Positions 22,048 through 35,756 of a stretch of 64,000 bases of DNA are shown here, piece after piece. The DNA lies in assembly GCA_028015205.1 (NCBI GenBank), contig CM051516.1, forward strand, positions 61,074,230 through 61,138,229, given 5' to 3'. The stretch is from Mytilisepta virgata (taxonomy: Eukaryota; Mollusca; Bivalvia; Mytilida; Mytilidae). The notes under the pieces were generated by a model that saw nothing but the letters and a program-made list of their open reading frames with translations, was not told the origin of the DNA and did no database searches. The first letter of the stretch is position 1, and each line of letters begins with the position of its first letter. Made by a program: the position numbers and the translations under genes.

Positions 22048-24436
22048 ATAATTACATTTTGATGTGAATATGCATCAGTGATTGCATAGCAAAGATGTTA
22101 GAGACATCTATTTTTCTCTATACTCCTTGAGTGAAAGAACAGCATCTACTTCACAGTGAAATATCAGATTTTCTTTCACTCGAAAATCATGGTATTTCAC
22201 AACTCACAATGTAATAAACTTCTATAACATATAAATTTACTATATGATATATTTATTTATAAAGATATTATATTTATCATATGTCTTCCCAAGTATTGTC
22301 TCTTCACCCTACCTAACATCATTTTTGAAAATTAAAAAAACCAAAAAGTTTTGAATAAATATCATCCAAGTTTAATAATATAAAAGATTTACAGTATTTC
22401 CTGGGATGGTTCTGCTGACTGAGAAGGAAAGGCAGAAATACCACACCTGAGGCCATATCAGACCATCATGTATAAATCGGGACTGCAAATAGTAGAATTC
22501 CACTTAAAAAAAAAATTTCTATTTATTAGGAGTTTTATGATGACTGCAAATAACGAATGTACATACAGTAATACTATGAAACACTTATTATTCATGGTAC
22601 ACCAATTTTACCAGGATTTCATGGACAGATCAATCCATGAATTTAAGAACCCAATGAAATATGAACCTTTCTTCAAATATTGCATTTTGATTTAGATCTA
22701 AATGGATACACAAACCTATTGAGATCTCTGATTATACTTCTAAAGGAATCTATAGCATCCAAAATCTTATATAAAGATATGTTAATTATATGTCTATTGA
22801 ACAATAACAGTCATTAAAATGTTTATAAATATTAAAAGTATATTAAAGATGATAAGACCAATTAGAGTAATGACTAGCACTTTATTTCTACAGTTAAGCT
22901 CATTTAAAAAGACACTTTATTAAAAGGATATCCCCTAAGAAACAAAATAAGCTAGAAGCTAATAATGCCACTGTCTACTATTGATAAGCTTTGATAAGCT
23001 ATTGTGTAGTATGAAAATTATGATACATGTAGTTAGAAAGTGTATTAAATGCCAAAATGTTACCATCATAACTAAAATATATGGATTTCTCTTTATTCCA
23101 ATAAATTACATTTATGGAGTTTTGTTAAAAAAAAGTTTTCCTCTGAGGAAATTTATTCTCATCGCTGTTACATTACCAAAGATGGCCAAACAGCGATAAA
23201 GTAATTTTTGTTGGTTTTCTTAACCCGTATTACACATGCCGATATACATTCTTTTGTTTCTGTATTTTGGTGAAAATTTAACATTCTGAAGATAATAGAT
23301 TTTATGCTTTGGTTGTAATTTCCCCAAAACATATCATGAAAGGAACATCTTGTTTAAAATATAAATTTGTGCTTTTTCAGCACATACCTAAATCATGAAA
23401 ACTATTCTTCAAACAAATATAATATATTCTGAGTATATATCTTGGTCATAGGAAAGGAAGTAAAAAAGTCATTCAAGACTTTTCTGTTGTTAACTGGTAT
23501 CTTCCAAATAATTTCTTTTTAAGTTAAATTTGGATAATTATTCTGACAAAATTCTGAATAACCAAATGAATTATCTTTAACAACAGTATAAAATAACAAC
23601 ATACAGTTCACTCTTGTTATCTCAAACAAATTTAAGTCGAAATTTTCGGTAACTTGAATTATCTGTATCTCAAAGTAGATTTTCAGGTCCAAATGGATTT
23701 GACATTACGAGAATTGACTGTACTTCATATAATATCTGTATAATTACAGCTTAAAAAACTTCAATTCCTGAAAATTACATTGTACAAAAAGTAATACTGG
23801 CACATAAAATTATAGATGAGGCAAACTTAAATACCGGTACACCATGGATGATTTTAAAGAAGAAATTCTTATATGTGGGTTTATAAAAATATTCATGTAC
23901 TTCTGATGCAAAAATGATGTTAAAAACATAGTCTGCCCTATCATAAATAGATTGTTTTATGCATTTACATAGGATATCTTGACATCAAAGGGTTGCTAAA
24001 TATTCTCTTAGACACAGCACTATGAGGCCTGTCCCAATTTTTGAAATTTTTTTATTTTCAAGTAAAAAATTACAAAATCATTTTAATCTAAGATGACTGA
24101 AGGGGGTGTGGGAACCAGGGTGTATTGGTTGGTCATGATTACTGTGTCATTAAGAGATGTTCAGCTACTGTTACTTTCTTTCTATAAATACGGAAGTTTA
24201 ATAAATCATATAAAATTAATCGGACTCAGCAGAACTTATTACTTATGTAAAAATTGGGAACTGAAAGTGGTAACAGTATTTGATATTTGTCTTAAAACTT
24301 CTACAATATTTGTCTTAAAACTTCTACGATATTTGAGGTAGTTAAACATCAAAGCTTGATAATTGTACATGGAGTCTCTGGGATTTAGACTCTTACAAGG
24401 TTACTGAAATAGATCTGAAATTATACAGAAAAATAT
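22048..24436. other. AT-rich region downstream of the OCRL/INPP5B-like gene
   Basis: Apart from the MITE at 23602-23722 and a 24-bp dimer (TATTTGTCTTAAAACTTCTA, about 24283 and 24307), no structure or gene was recognised. Confidence 0.45.
23602..23722. mobile_element. 121-bp pogo/Tigger-like MITE relic
   Basis: TACAGTTCACTCTTGTTATC at the left and inverted TACAGTCAATTCTCGTAATG at the right. TA-CAGT..A.TCTCGTTAT-type ends are typical of pogo/Tigger-class Tc1-mariner MITEs (family knowledge). No coding capacity. Confidence 0.5.
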
Positions 24437-24442
24437 TTTATT
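24437..24442 (-). terminator. possible polyadenylation signal AATAAA of the OCRL/INPP5B-like gene
   Basis: This is the first canonical minus-strand AATAAA downstream of the stop codon at 25263. It would give a 3' UTR of about 0.8 kb (24430-25262). An ATTAAA variant lies nearer (about 25156-25161). No cleavage-site evidence is available, and AATAAA is frequent by chance in such AT-rich DNA. Confidence 0.25.
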
Positions 24443-25262
24443 TATGTATATTGTTAAAAAAAGTGATTAGAAGAGTATCAGAACACCTTAAAATACCCAA
24501 ATTTCTGTAAATAATTTTTTTGTCTAGGGGTTTTGAACCCACTAGAATCCTATTCAAATATTTCCAAGAATACTCCTGAATAAAAGTAGTCAAGGGAAAT
24601 AACATCATACAGGTAAAAATTATCTGTTCTTGAATGAACAAAATCTGTAACTCTAATGGCAAAATTATAAAAATCCGGAAAATTAAAAATGATACCTGAC
24701 AATTGAATATGATTTGGTCGAAACAAAGTTGACATGCCTTGGACGGAAAGCCACATATACAATTGTGTGCTAAAAACAATCCATCTTTGAAGGGCATATT
24801 AAAATGATCTAATTTCCATCTTTTTTAGTGACTAATAAATGACTGTAAAAAGAAAGAACAAGGCTAAGTCATACAAAAAATATGAAATTCTAAAGAAATT
24901 TTGTGCACTAACATTTACTGGTACTGTTTTATAACTAATCCACACTCTAAACTTGACTTATTAATCTTTAAAAACTATAAAATAACCCATTTATCACAGA
25001 CTTGGACTCTGCCCACTTTTTCTGATAATATATGAAAATAACTTTAAAATATACCACACATATGTCTCTATATAAAATAACACGGCTTAAAAAATCTCAT
25101 CCTGCTTAAAAAAGACATTAAGACATTTGAGGCAAATTGAGAAGCTGTTCTGTCAAAGATTTAATCAGTTCAGGATTAATTCAGATCTGTTATTCCAGTT
25201 CTGGCTGTAAGACTGTCATACAACACGAAAAGCTATCTTGTAAAGCAGGAAGAAGATATAAT

Positions 25263-25420
25263 TCATATATCATCCACCTCATTGGACAGAAAGTGATAGA
25301 CAAACCCCGCCCTCTTCATTTCCTCTTCCTTGGCTATGCTTCGGACATCCCGGCCAGGTTTTGGAGACATGGGTATTAGGAGATGGTCCGGTCTGAGGAA
25401 TACATCGCCAAACAATGAAG
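25263..25420 (-). CDS. OCRL/INPP5B: OCRL/INPP5B-like, terminal exon with stop codon
   Basis: A CTCTTTTCAG acceptor opens the last coding exon: 158 bp, phase 1, ending in TGA at 25265-25263. It encodes (S)SLFGDVFLRPDHLLIPMSP, then a charged linker KPGRDVRSIAKEEEMKRAG, and FVYHFLSNEVDDI. SLFGxxxLRP corresponds to the family's (A)xLFxSLLLRPP helix. The end matches the usual FLL-acidic C terminus, where human OCRL ends in a short acidic tail. It joins exon 43616-43727 directly with matching phase and continuous homology, so the 18,195-bp intron between them should contain no further coding exon. The four exons total 483 bp, exactly 161 codons. I recognise the family with high confidence. Orthology to OCRL or to INPP5B cannot be split from this domain alone. 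Confidence 0.94.
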
Positions 25421-26061
25421 CTGAAAAGAGTCATTTGATTTTTAGTGATATTGTAACTATGGTCTAGATATAAATACAGTGAAAATCTGTTGTGTGGAAG
25501 TGCAGGGGACTTCAAGAAAATTTTGACTCATCCGTTTTCACTTTTGGCCTCAAGTTTAATTTACGATTAATTCATATACATCATGTTTGTATTTTGATTG
25601 TTTTCACCAAATGAATGTCCTTTTTTAAATGTGATAAAAAATGTGAATGAATTTTGGAAACAACAATCTTTACAATTAAAATAAATGACTAAAAATTAAA
25701 CTAAAAGTTACATTATATGAAAGAAAAACACATCTGATGAATTAAAAGATAGCAGGTGCAACTTCCAAACAGTAAAATACCAATAATATAAATTTTTGAC
25801 TTTGGGTCTGTAAAAATATGTATTTGACTCAAACATTGTTGAATTTATTTGGAATTGAAGGGAATAAAATGCAGGTCCAGTTAGAAACTCCAACATATCC
25901 ATGGTATTGACAGAAACATGTTTGACTATATTTTCAATGACAAAACATGTACATGTATACTCAATATACTGGGAAAGAATTTTAAGTATTCAAGAAAATA
26001 TTTGTGTAATTTTCAAAGTCTTGACATATTTAGATACATGTACTTGTGTTGATAGCTAGCA

Positions 26062-26305
26062 CAGCGAGCACTATGGGAGCATATGGGTCATTTAGAAAAG
26101 TCTTTGTTTAATGGGGGCAGCCATTATGCAATTCGAAGTGAATTTATTTGTTAAAGCGATTTTGGAAATATTTTGCTACATACTAAGGCTAGATAAAGTT
26201 TCGTTTGCAGGAAACAGAAGTAAGTAAAGTAAGGGAAATAACTTGCTATTGCTATTGCATGGCTATTGCTGTGCTTGCATATTTGGCCACGCCAACAGCA
26301 TATTA
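26062..26305. repeat. dispersed repeat, copy A
   Basis: AGCGAGCACTATGGGAGCAT, GGGTCATTTAGAAAAGTCTT, GTAAGTAAAGTAAGGGAAAT and CCACGCCAACAGCATA occur in the same order as at 45024-45283, with small indels. Confidence 0.75.
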
Positions 26306-29148
26306 TTTTTTTGTATGACATATTTCAAAATTGTGTTAAACATTGGGTTTCAAATCCTTCAGGCAAGATGACCTTACCTAAATTTTTGCTAAACTGTTTA
26401 GGCCATTTTTGTTGTATTAGTGTTTATTTTTTATGATTTTCAAAAGTTTAGATCCTGAGTATACCTGACGAATCCTAATACAGAAATGTGCATTGTATTC
26501 AAGGAAATTGTTATTTTGAGTTTAATTTACTTCACTGCATAGGAATGCAAAATTACAAAACAATGAATGAAAATTAGTAACCATATACTTATTCTTAAAA
26601 TGTGTTTTTGGTAAGTGGTGACTAGTCTAAAACGATCCTTATAATTTAATTGTCAAACAATTTTGTGTAAAAAATGTTGATTTTCTTTAACTGGGAGAAA
26701 ATCTAAAATTGCGATTGTGGAGTTGCATGTTGGTGACATCAAAAACGCAAACCAGGTTATACAGTATAAACCGGGTTGTCTGTCAAGTCAAATATTTTGT
26801 TACATCTCAAATTAAATTATTTACAAGAATAAACAAGGACACTGTATAGTAACTGGAACTCAAATAATTTCACTATAAATGAATTATCTGTACAGACATC
26901 TCAAGGTTACATCTGATAATATTGTTACATAAGAATGACAAGATAAAAAAAATCCTAAAGATGCAATTTCAAATGCAACAAACAAGAAAACCACAATACA
27001 TATTAAATACAAAACCTTTCAACCAGCAAGCATTTCAATTTAATTTAAGCAATAAAGTGTATAAAAGTGTCATATAAAGAAGTCTTAAATGTATTTACGC
27101 TACAAATTGTTTTGTTTATTCTCAAAATAATTACAATAATGTGGAGAATTGAAACCCTCTAAGTGGGTTAACCAGTAATCAATACAGCAAATTGTTGAAT
27201 TAAATGTGGAATAAGAAAATTTTTCAGCTGACGAAAACTGTCTGAAATGAAGCATTCAAAGAAATGTCTAACTTAGCTTTCTAACCATCGTAGCACTTAA
27301 ACCCTAATGTCGTTTAAGTGAATTACTTTCGTACGACACAGGATTACGGGACTACCACTTGAAGTTAATTTCGTCATCTCGTGAGATGATGTTACGACTC
27401 TCCTAACAAACTGGTAGAAATTGCCATGTTAAAGTTATCGAACACAACAACTTCAGCTATTTATTTTCACTTGTGAATGCCATAAACGTCAATCAATCCT
27501 ATAATAATTCATGCAAACATTTTATTTTCTTTGTTTGCCTATTAACTTACTGTCTAACACATATGGCATATTATGTGCTATTTGTCAGAAAATCCAATTC
27601 TGTAGGGAATCTAGCAAAGATACAGCCCTCTATGGGATAGCAATGTTTCATATCAAGGGTAAAAAAATATCATACGATAAAACTAAAATAAAATCCCTTG
27701 TGACGATACGGAACAATTTCAAAAGATCAGATCAATTGCTTGCTAAAATTAATTTGAAGTTGACAATAATTATTCTTGTAGAAATTGTTTAAAGAGAACT
27801 GAACTCGACAACCATGAAAAAAATATATTCTTTTTTTAGTTCAACTACAGTTAATATGGTGGTGCAGAAAAATGTTTAATATAGTTGATAATTTGACAAC
27901 TTTCAAGTTTGAATAAATAAATGTTTACATGTATGTGAAACTATAAGTTCCCAGAAGTCTGTATGCCTTGCTTGGCACCTTTAATACATGAATCTAACAT
28001 ATTTAATCAACATGAAAAACTTCAATTAGATTTTCACTATTTTAGATATTTAGTAATTTTAGTAAACTTAGTCAGAGGACAGGACATCCAAACATCATAA
28101 GACTCATTATATTTCACTTCAAATTCCAGTACTTTACACAACTACTTTTTTTACTTTTTGCTTTGTTTTTATTTTTTTAAAACAAATTCTTCATTTACAA
28201 CATCAATGCACACGTTTCTGAACAGTAGATACCAACCAAGGATCATTCGTACAACTTTAATTCCAATTATTCAAACATTTGTAAAGAACATTTTTAAATA
28301 AAGTTTTGTCTATATTTTATCATTAATAAAACAGTTTTTAGAATATCCAGTAAAAGTTTTACTGATTGATAATACTGGCCCATGAAAACTAGTCTTGTTA
28401 GAAGTGACTATTAGTGTTTATCATTATACAAGTATACAATCAATTTTGGGAGTTTTTTTCTAGACATTCTTAGTTTGGAAAAATAATTTATCGCTGGTTT
28501 TCTATCTGAGATTAGTGTCAACAATCAGAACACTTACATAAAGACTACCAATAATGTTTTTATTACAGTTTCAAGTGAAATCCTTGACAGTTCATGAGGA
28601 TTTAAAAGAATAGAATTTTTCACCTAAAGATAGCAGCTTAAAACTTAACAGGCAGAAGATCAAAGAACAGTTTTCACTCTTAACAGAGAGTTTTAAGGGA
28701 TACTACACTTTCATGCAAAGTTTCTGCCATTTCTTACCTCACATGTTATCAAATTAAATGTTCTAATGCACTGTGCTTTTTTGTGAAAACTGGTAACAAT
28801 GCAATGAGTGGGTCAATTATAAGTTTTAAGATTTTATTTCCATTATATTTTTAATTCTGTTTGTAAAAATTAACCAAATATTTTCTACAGAAATAAGATT
28901 GCTACACATAGCCATATGTCCCCCGCCACAGAGAAAAGTCGAAGCCCCACAAGATATACAAAATGTGTATTAGTGAAAAAAAATGGTGGCACAGTATGGA
29001 TGTCAACACATAATAAAAAAAATTGCAGTACAATACAAATAAAAATTTGCGTCCACAAAAGTACAAAGGTGACTAACAATCCTACAAAATTTTAACAAAA
29101 TCCAATCAGCGGTCTCAGAGGAGTTGCGCTGACAAATAAGTGTGACGG

Positions 29149-29262
29149 ACAGACGGAATGAAACACGGACGCAGATCATTAATACAGACAGACGGAATGA
29201 AACACGGACGCAGATCATTAATACGGACAGACGGAATGAAACACGGATGCAGATCATTAATA
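29149..29262. repeat. 39-bp tandem repeat, three copies, next to a CCTCTG/CAGAGG hairpin
   Basis: AGACGGAATGAAACACGGAC, GCAGATCATTAATAC repeats at 29151, 29190 and 29229. A stem CCTCTG..CAGAGG (29267-29289) follows. About 230 bp upstream, TGTCCCCCGCCACAGAG (28918) may be the matching left border. The arrangement parallels 20805-20905. Confidence 0.85.
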
Positions 29263-30851
29263 GGTCCCTCTGTCGCTTTGCGGCAGAGGAAAAAAAACTT
29301 GAATTGTATCCAATTCAAATTTATTGTAAGAAGCACAATAATCACTAAACTGTTTTTTGGAAATATCTGAAAAACCCTTTGTTTACTTTAATTGTAATGA
29401 ATTATTGTTGAAATGCCTCAAATTTTTTCCACAAGGAAACATGTTCTATTTATGTGTGTTATACATGTACATTGATTTATAAAATATTACACTCCTGAAT
29501 GTGACATTGCTGGATATGTGCGATTTTAATCATCCAATAGATTGGACCATGATGACTTTTAGGGCATACCATATTGTTATTAAAAATATACAAATTGAAT
29601 TTTTCTTTTCAGGAAGAAATCAGTTGGACGTATATCCGACAAACAGTAGAAACTAGTGGTTACAATAAAAATTCAATCAATTCAGGGCAAAAAAAGCCAT
29701 CATCAAGCTCAAAAATAAACTTCTCACTAATCAATAATTCAAAACTTCTATGTTAATTTTAATTTCCCCAAAAATGTAAAATTTTTGTTTGAAACAAATA
29801 CTCTTAAGTGAAATGCACGAATAAGTTAAAAATGTCTGTCCTGATGAAAAACTGAATACAAAAATAGGGCTCATGAATGTCTTTCTATTGCAATTGTCAG
29901 AAAAAAGACCCGAAGGAGCTCCATATATACAAATTTTGTTTATTAGCCGATCATTACCGGTAGTTAGTTTCTTTCATTTGATGATCCATTATGTAATTCT
30001 TTCTGATCGCCAACATTCAGAGCTAGTGGTGAAATCACTTAAATCATCTGTGGCACTTAAAACTTACTCTTGAAATTTGAATTTAAAAAACCCAGAAAAC
30101 ATCATACAGTTTTTCAAAATACAGAATGAAACATACACTTTGTCTTTAAGAATAACCAAGAATGGTAGAGAATAAGATAAGGTTATACCAAACAAAAGAT
30201 AAAAAACTTTAATTTTAAACTAACATCCAGACATATAACATTGCATAAAAAGTTAATTTATTTAACATCACCAAAGGTCTCTAATATGGATGTATTCTAA
30301 TATTCACTGAAAATCACATCATGATTTAAAAGTCTGTGAATAATTTTCTCATTAACACATCAATTTGTTGTCATACATGTTACTCTGCAATCAATAATAT
30401 AACTTGTTATGGAGAACTTTGATAACGAGGTCGAAGTATTTTGGCACCGTCTGTTCTGGCCAATTTTCTCTCTTATGACTTGGCTGTCTATTTCTAATAA
30501 TGATATATCAAATCAAATATACTTTGATACAACAAAACCAAATGAAGCATGTTTTATTGTGCTTGTAAGAATTTTGATCAATTTACGACAATAGATGTAC
30601 TGGTATAATGTAATCTTACTTAATTTGGTATGTATTATTTCAACACTTCATTCCAGAAACATCAAAAGAATAGCGTTTACATTAATTTTATGTATTCCTA
30701 TCTGGAAAATATGAATTTTTATGTCTTGGTGATGTTCAATCTTTATTTCTTTAAATGGTTCCGGTATATTATAATACGTCTGTCTTAAACAAAGCTGAAA
30801 GATAGTAAAATATGCTAGTCCGTTGTAAGGGGATGAAAAATAGAAGTCTAG

Positions 30852-31235
30852 TGTTAAGGGACAGGAAAACCCTTTGCATTTTAAAGACTCCACTGTAGAT
30901 GTCGAAAAAAAGTAGGCTAAAATGCTGCTGCAGGGGCCACTCTCACAACCGCCAAGTGGACAGGGATAAGCATAACTTGTTAAGGGACAGCAAAACCCCT
31001 TGCATTTTAAAGACTCCACTGTAGATGTCGAAAAAAAGTAAGCTAAAATGCTGCTATAGGGCCACTCTCACAACCGCCAGGTGGACAGGGATAAGCATAA
31101 CTTGTTAAGGGACAGCAAAACCCTTTGCATTTTAAAGACTCCACTGTAGATGTCGAAAAAAAGTAGGCTAAAATGCTCTACAGGGGCCACTCTCACAAGT
31201 GCCAAGTGGACAGGGAAAAGCATAACTTGGTATAA
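30852..31235. repeat. 126-bp tandem repeat, three copies
   Basis: TTGCATTTTAAAGACTCCAC recurs at about 30874, 31000 and 31125 (126 and 125 bp). The unit includes GTTAAGGGACAGCAAAACCC, AGATGTCGAAAAAAAGTA and GGCCACTCTCACAACCGCCA. Copies are more than 90% alike. Confidence 0.9.
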
Positions 31236-33480
31236 CCACTATAAATAAATTTAAAACTAACAAAACTGTAGAATGTCAAGTATGTTTAAATGTTTAAGAA
31301 AGACCTGTGTGGTCCGGTGGTTTAGTTACCACACAGGAACAAACTTCACTAGTATGAGGTGCCATTGGTCAAGTGGTTTAGTTACCACACATGTGTTCAT
31401 TTTGTTATTGTGAATCATTTTCAACATATAATATTGGAAAAAATATTCAGACCATATAGCTCTCATGGATATCTCATATCAAGTTTCAGTTCATTTGCCA
31501 AAGCATATAGGAAAATATTTTTACACTTTGATCAATCTGAAAATAGAATAACCTTTGGCAGCCATGAATCAGATGAAAAGTGAAGTGAACAGTTTTTAAA
31601 TATATCTGAAATCAGAAAGGAGCAGGGCCACTTTCCCATGTGTTTGTTTCACTGATAACCATTGATTCTTTAATCTTAAATATTTACCTACTTTTTATCG
31701 TAAACGATTGTTTGCAACGAATTTTTATGTTAGCAAACAAAAATATTATGTTTAATCATTAACAATTTCAAGTTTTCTACGTGCAAAGCTCGTGTATATA
31801 TAGCGATTTGGGTCAATTTGGATAACTTTTTAGAATATTGCCAAGAAGGTAACCCAGAACCAAAACTGTTCTAATTTCATATAAAAGGAGATACATAATC
31901 TCACTTACAGCCAAAAATTCGTTTCAGTTCTGAATTTCCTTCACGTTGAAAAACTGTCTTAAAGATGTTAATTTGGCAAATTTTTGTTTAAACTGTCTCC
32001 CAAAGCGATATTGAGATATGTATAAATTTTTTCAGTAAGATACTTGTTAGTTATTATAAACAAATCTTTAGAGACCATATACCAGGCTATGCCTCCAGAG
32101 ATATGAAGGTTTTAGCCGACATTTTGAAAATGGCCCTAGAAGTGAAATAAATGCAGGGGAAAATGGCCCTACTTCTTCTGCATTGCTCACTGCGTCCATT
32201 ATATATGTCTGATCATAATGAAATACTCAAAATTTGTAATGATCCTACCACAGAAGCAACAGATTTGGACCTATTTCAGAGATTTTTTACTGTAATCAAT
32301 TGAAAACAAGGAATTATCATTACAGTCGTGTTAGTTGTTGGAGGCTAAATACGCAAACTTTATAAATCCTTAAGATTCATATCAATGTTACTTACTTGGG
32401 CATGTGATCCTATAGAGAAGCTAACAAATCAGAAATAAGGAATCGCTCAGGACAGCAATTCTAGTTTTCTGACTGGGACAAATTTTATGAAAGTATTAAT
32501 TCATTTTACTCTTGAAGGTTTCAGAGCAGATGATTGAAATGTAAAAATTGACATAACAATGGATAATGGATGCCACAAAATGACAATAGCTCACATATCC
32601 CTATTTCAGATGACTCAATAATGTCACAGTTTCCTTAAAAAGTGAAAGCTTTAAAAGAAAAGACTAACAGATACAACCAAACACAACCAATAGCACATAC
32701 TATCAGCTATATAACAAATTGCGTGACAAATCAAAACTCAGACACCAAATTACGTCCAATTTTATCCAATGCTGAGCTATAAATGACCATCTTAAATAAA
32801 GAATAGAGAATCAATGTATTTAGGAATAACTAACAGTTCTGAGAAGTTGGTACTAATTTATATTGATTTACTGGTGGAAAAAGAAAAATGTTTTTATAAA
32901 TACATCTATGATGTAAGTTTATCTGACCAAACAGACTTACAACCAAGATGTTAATAATTATGTCATGGTCATTTGTCCAGAATTTAGAAAGTTGGAATTA
33001 ATTCTGTGTCTAGATGTCTGAAGAATGTGATTATTCTAGAAAACCCAACCCAGTTTTAATATACATATTTTGAGATTAATACAAAAACATCCTATAAAAT
33101 TTGTTTTCTTTTACAGGTTCTCTTTAATTTCATTAACTATACTGGGTAGAAAAAAAATAAATGCCAGGATTTCATAAATGTGCCATTATTGAATTTAAAG
33201 CCACTTTAATGAGTTCGTTGGGATTTATAACAACTTGTACCTTCACACGTATTAGTTTCCAATTGGAATTCATCTTGCATTCATTAATGTAGTTTGATTC
33301 ACACTATCTAATACGTATCCCTAATGCATATTGGATAATGTGCATTCAATGTGCTTTGGTACATGGTAGATGCATGAACACACAAGCATTTTTGTGTTTC
33401 ATTTGTCTAGATGTACATGTAATGTGGCATAAAACTTTTAGGATTAAAACGCCATAATAATTAAAGGTTTCACAATGAGT

Positions 33481-33577
33481 GAGAATTAGATATCGCTTGA
33501 TATCAAATCGAGTTGTTTAATTTGGATATGAATAAATTAAATAACGAGAGTTGATATCAAGCGGTATATAATTTTTA
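33481..33577. repeat. 97-bp foldback element
   Basis: The left arm GAATTAGATATCGCTTGATA, TCAAATCGAGTTGTTTAATT pairs with the right arm AATTAAATAACGAGAGTTGA, TATCAAGCGGTATATAATT over about 42 bp. The centre is GGATATGAAT. Confidence 0.65.
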
Positions 33578-34021
33578 CGAGTTGTTCAAACTATTTCTCT
33601 TAAGATTCTTTAAGAATGTTTCGGCGTCTGACCCGTGGGAAATCTAAACATTCATTTTTCTGTGACGTCAAATGTTTCTATGAAACGGTGGCTTTCAATG
33701 ATAACCGCACAGATTTCAACCAATAAGAAAACAGCGACGTTTGGATGAAGGCCAATCAAATAAAAGAATTTCTCGTAACACTTGTTCATATCATATGATG
33801 GGAGATTAGTTATGACAAATAATTCATCGCGCGAGAAATAGATAACAACGCATCATCATAAGAGAATATTCCTTAACAACTTGTACATTCATCATATTAT
33901 TACTGTTTTCTATGAATTGCAGCTATCTCAGGACTTACATTGTTTTATATTTTATTTTTATTTATTTTTTTCAAATTAACTCCTTATTCTAATATGACCT
34001 GCTTCAAACGCTTTCAGTCTG

Positions 34022-34094
34022 CATAAAATAATACATACAAATTAGGTTTTCGGTCAGATCTTGATTGACTCCTCTTGCTTCATTTAATGTATGA
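34022..34094. repeat. local repeat R, copy 1 (truncated)
   Basis: CATAAAATAATACATACAAA, TTAGGTTTTCGGTCAGATCT, TGATTGACTCC. It breaks off just before the TTAA MITE at 34128. Other copies are at 35064 and 35642. Confidence 0.75.
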
Positions 34095-34127
34095 TGGGTA
34101 AGATATAGATATTTTGATTCCAATTAA

Positions 34128-34745
34128 TTAAGGGAATACGATACAAAAAGGTTCCTCCACTGAATTTTTGCTGAAAATTTACCAAATGGTCAATTTTTAT
34201 GTATACTTTTCAAATATGTATAAAAAACATACCTTCATGACTTAGTTTTTAAGATAATCAACACTGGTTTTGGTATATTGAGACAAAAACCCTAAATTTT
34301 TCATTTTTTGCAGGGTGCCACAAAAAAGTCTAACTTTTTAACGAAAAAAGATAACTTCACCAGGTCTTTTGTAAAATATTCCCAACTACATAGACATTGT
34401 CTTCTACTAAATACCTGATGAAAAAATATTGATAAACTAATTAGGAAATTATGCAAATTTAAGTCAAATCAGGAATATTGATCATAATTAGGTAACTTTA
34501 GTTGCATGTAGAAAAAAAACCTCCACTGATTTTTTCTTTAAATTTTAGTACACTTTACTTCAAGTAATGAAATTCTGTTTGCAAAAGAAAAAAGTGGGGT
34601 CCATGTGCTTATTGCAGAGCTATTTGAGAAAACCCCAAATTTAAGAATGTTATAAAGGTTTTTCTTGAAGGATGCTATGATGTCACAATTTGTATCTCTT
34701 GGCGACTTCATTATCTCCCCTTGCTAATGTATCATACTCCCTTAA
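34128..34745. mobile_element. TTAA-flanked MITE, piggyBac-like
   Basis: TTAAGGGAATACGATACA at the left (34128) is matched by the inverted TTAAGGGAGTATGATACA at the right (ends 34745), 16 of 18 identical. Both begin with TTAA, the canonical piggyBac target duplication. The 618-bp interior is AT-rich without a transposase frame. It inserted just after a truncated copy of the 34022/35064/35642 repeat, in the last intron of the gene. Confidence 0.6.
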
Positions 34746-35063
34746 CAATGTCACAGTAAACCTTGCATTGTGTAATGGCGTCTTCGTGTTTGAAAACCTA
34801 TATTGTGGTATTTCAAAATGTTGTAGAAACTGTCCTATTAGAATAGAACTAATTCACAGTGGATTGAAAATTTCATGATGTTACCATGGACGGCATAAAG
34901 AGCCTACCAGTGGTAAAAATCAAGATATTTTGAATCCACAGACACAGTGAAATATTTCTCCATTTTTTTTTATTTAGGGACAGGAGAGAAGATAATTATT
35001 TGTAATAAGAACTAAAATTCTAATTAGCAACATTTGCTATTAATTTAAGCCTTTTTTCACATT

Positions 35064-35168
35064 TAAATTAGGTTTTTGGTCAGATCTTCATTGATTCCTG
35101 ACTTACTTCATTTTATGTTAATGCAGAAATTTTATGCAGGATCAATTAAAGTGTTAACAAATGCATCT
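35064..35168. repeat. local repeat R, copy 2
   Basis: AAATTAGGTTTTTGGTCAGA, TCTTCATTGATTCCTGACTT and AAAGTGTTAACAAATGCATC. More diverged than copies 1 and 3. Confidence 0.7.
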
Positions 35169-35641
35169 TATATATTCTCTCATATGCACACAAATATATG
35201 TATGTAACTTTATCTCTATGTTGTATTTTCATTCTGTAAAAGTTTTGCTGTTTTGTACAGGATATCATGGACTAGAAATACAGTTAGTTGTTCCAACTGA
35301 ACAATTAGAAGTTAAAAAATAAAGATCATTATATTCATAATATTTGTTTGATATTGATCATTAACCGCAATGAACACTTTTGACCTTGATAAGAAAAAAT
35401 TTGTTAAAAATTACAACTGACAAAACCGAATTAAATGTAAAGAATAAGCACTTTGTTTTTAGCAAAAGTTAAAAATACTGCGAAAATCACAAAAAATCAA
35501 ATTATCCTCCCAAAATGTCAGACTAGTTGTTTTACTTATTCCATCAAGTCCATATGATCATATGATTCATTACATTAACAGAACGGAAACTAGATCAGTG
35601 ACTCGATTTACGTGTAAAAACAATGCCTGACGTAAATGTAA

Positions 35642-35756
35642 TAAAATAATACATACAAATTAGGTTTTCGGTCGGATCTTGATTGACTCCACTTGCTTCA
35701 TTTAATGTTAATCAAAATTTGTATTTGGGATCAAGGTGTTAACAAATGTATTCCTT
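35642..35756. repeat. local repeat R, copy 3
   Basis: ATAAAATAATACATACAAAT, TAGGTTTTCGGTCGGATCTT, GATTGACTCC and AAGGTGTTAACAAATGTATT; closest to copy 1 over its length. Confidence 0.75.

Noticed and set aside
24438..24797. 119-codon minus frame just downstream of the terminal exon
   Set aside because: It lies in the probable 3' UTR or downstream flank, is rich in I/F/L, and has no recognisable domain.
29003..29370. Overlapping frames with a 13-residue repeat (TDRRNETRTQIIN and its counterparts)
   Set aside because: They come from a 39-bp tandem repeat of three copies. Frames exist on both strands and do not extend meaningfully beyond it.
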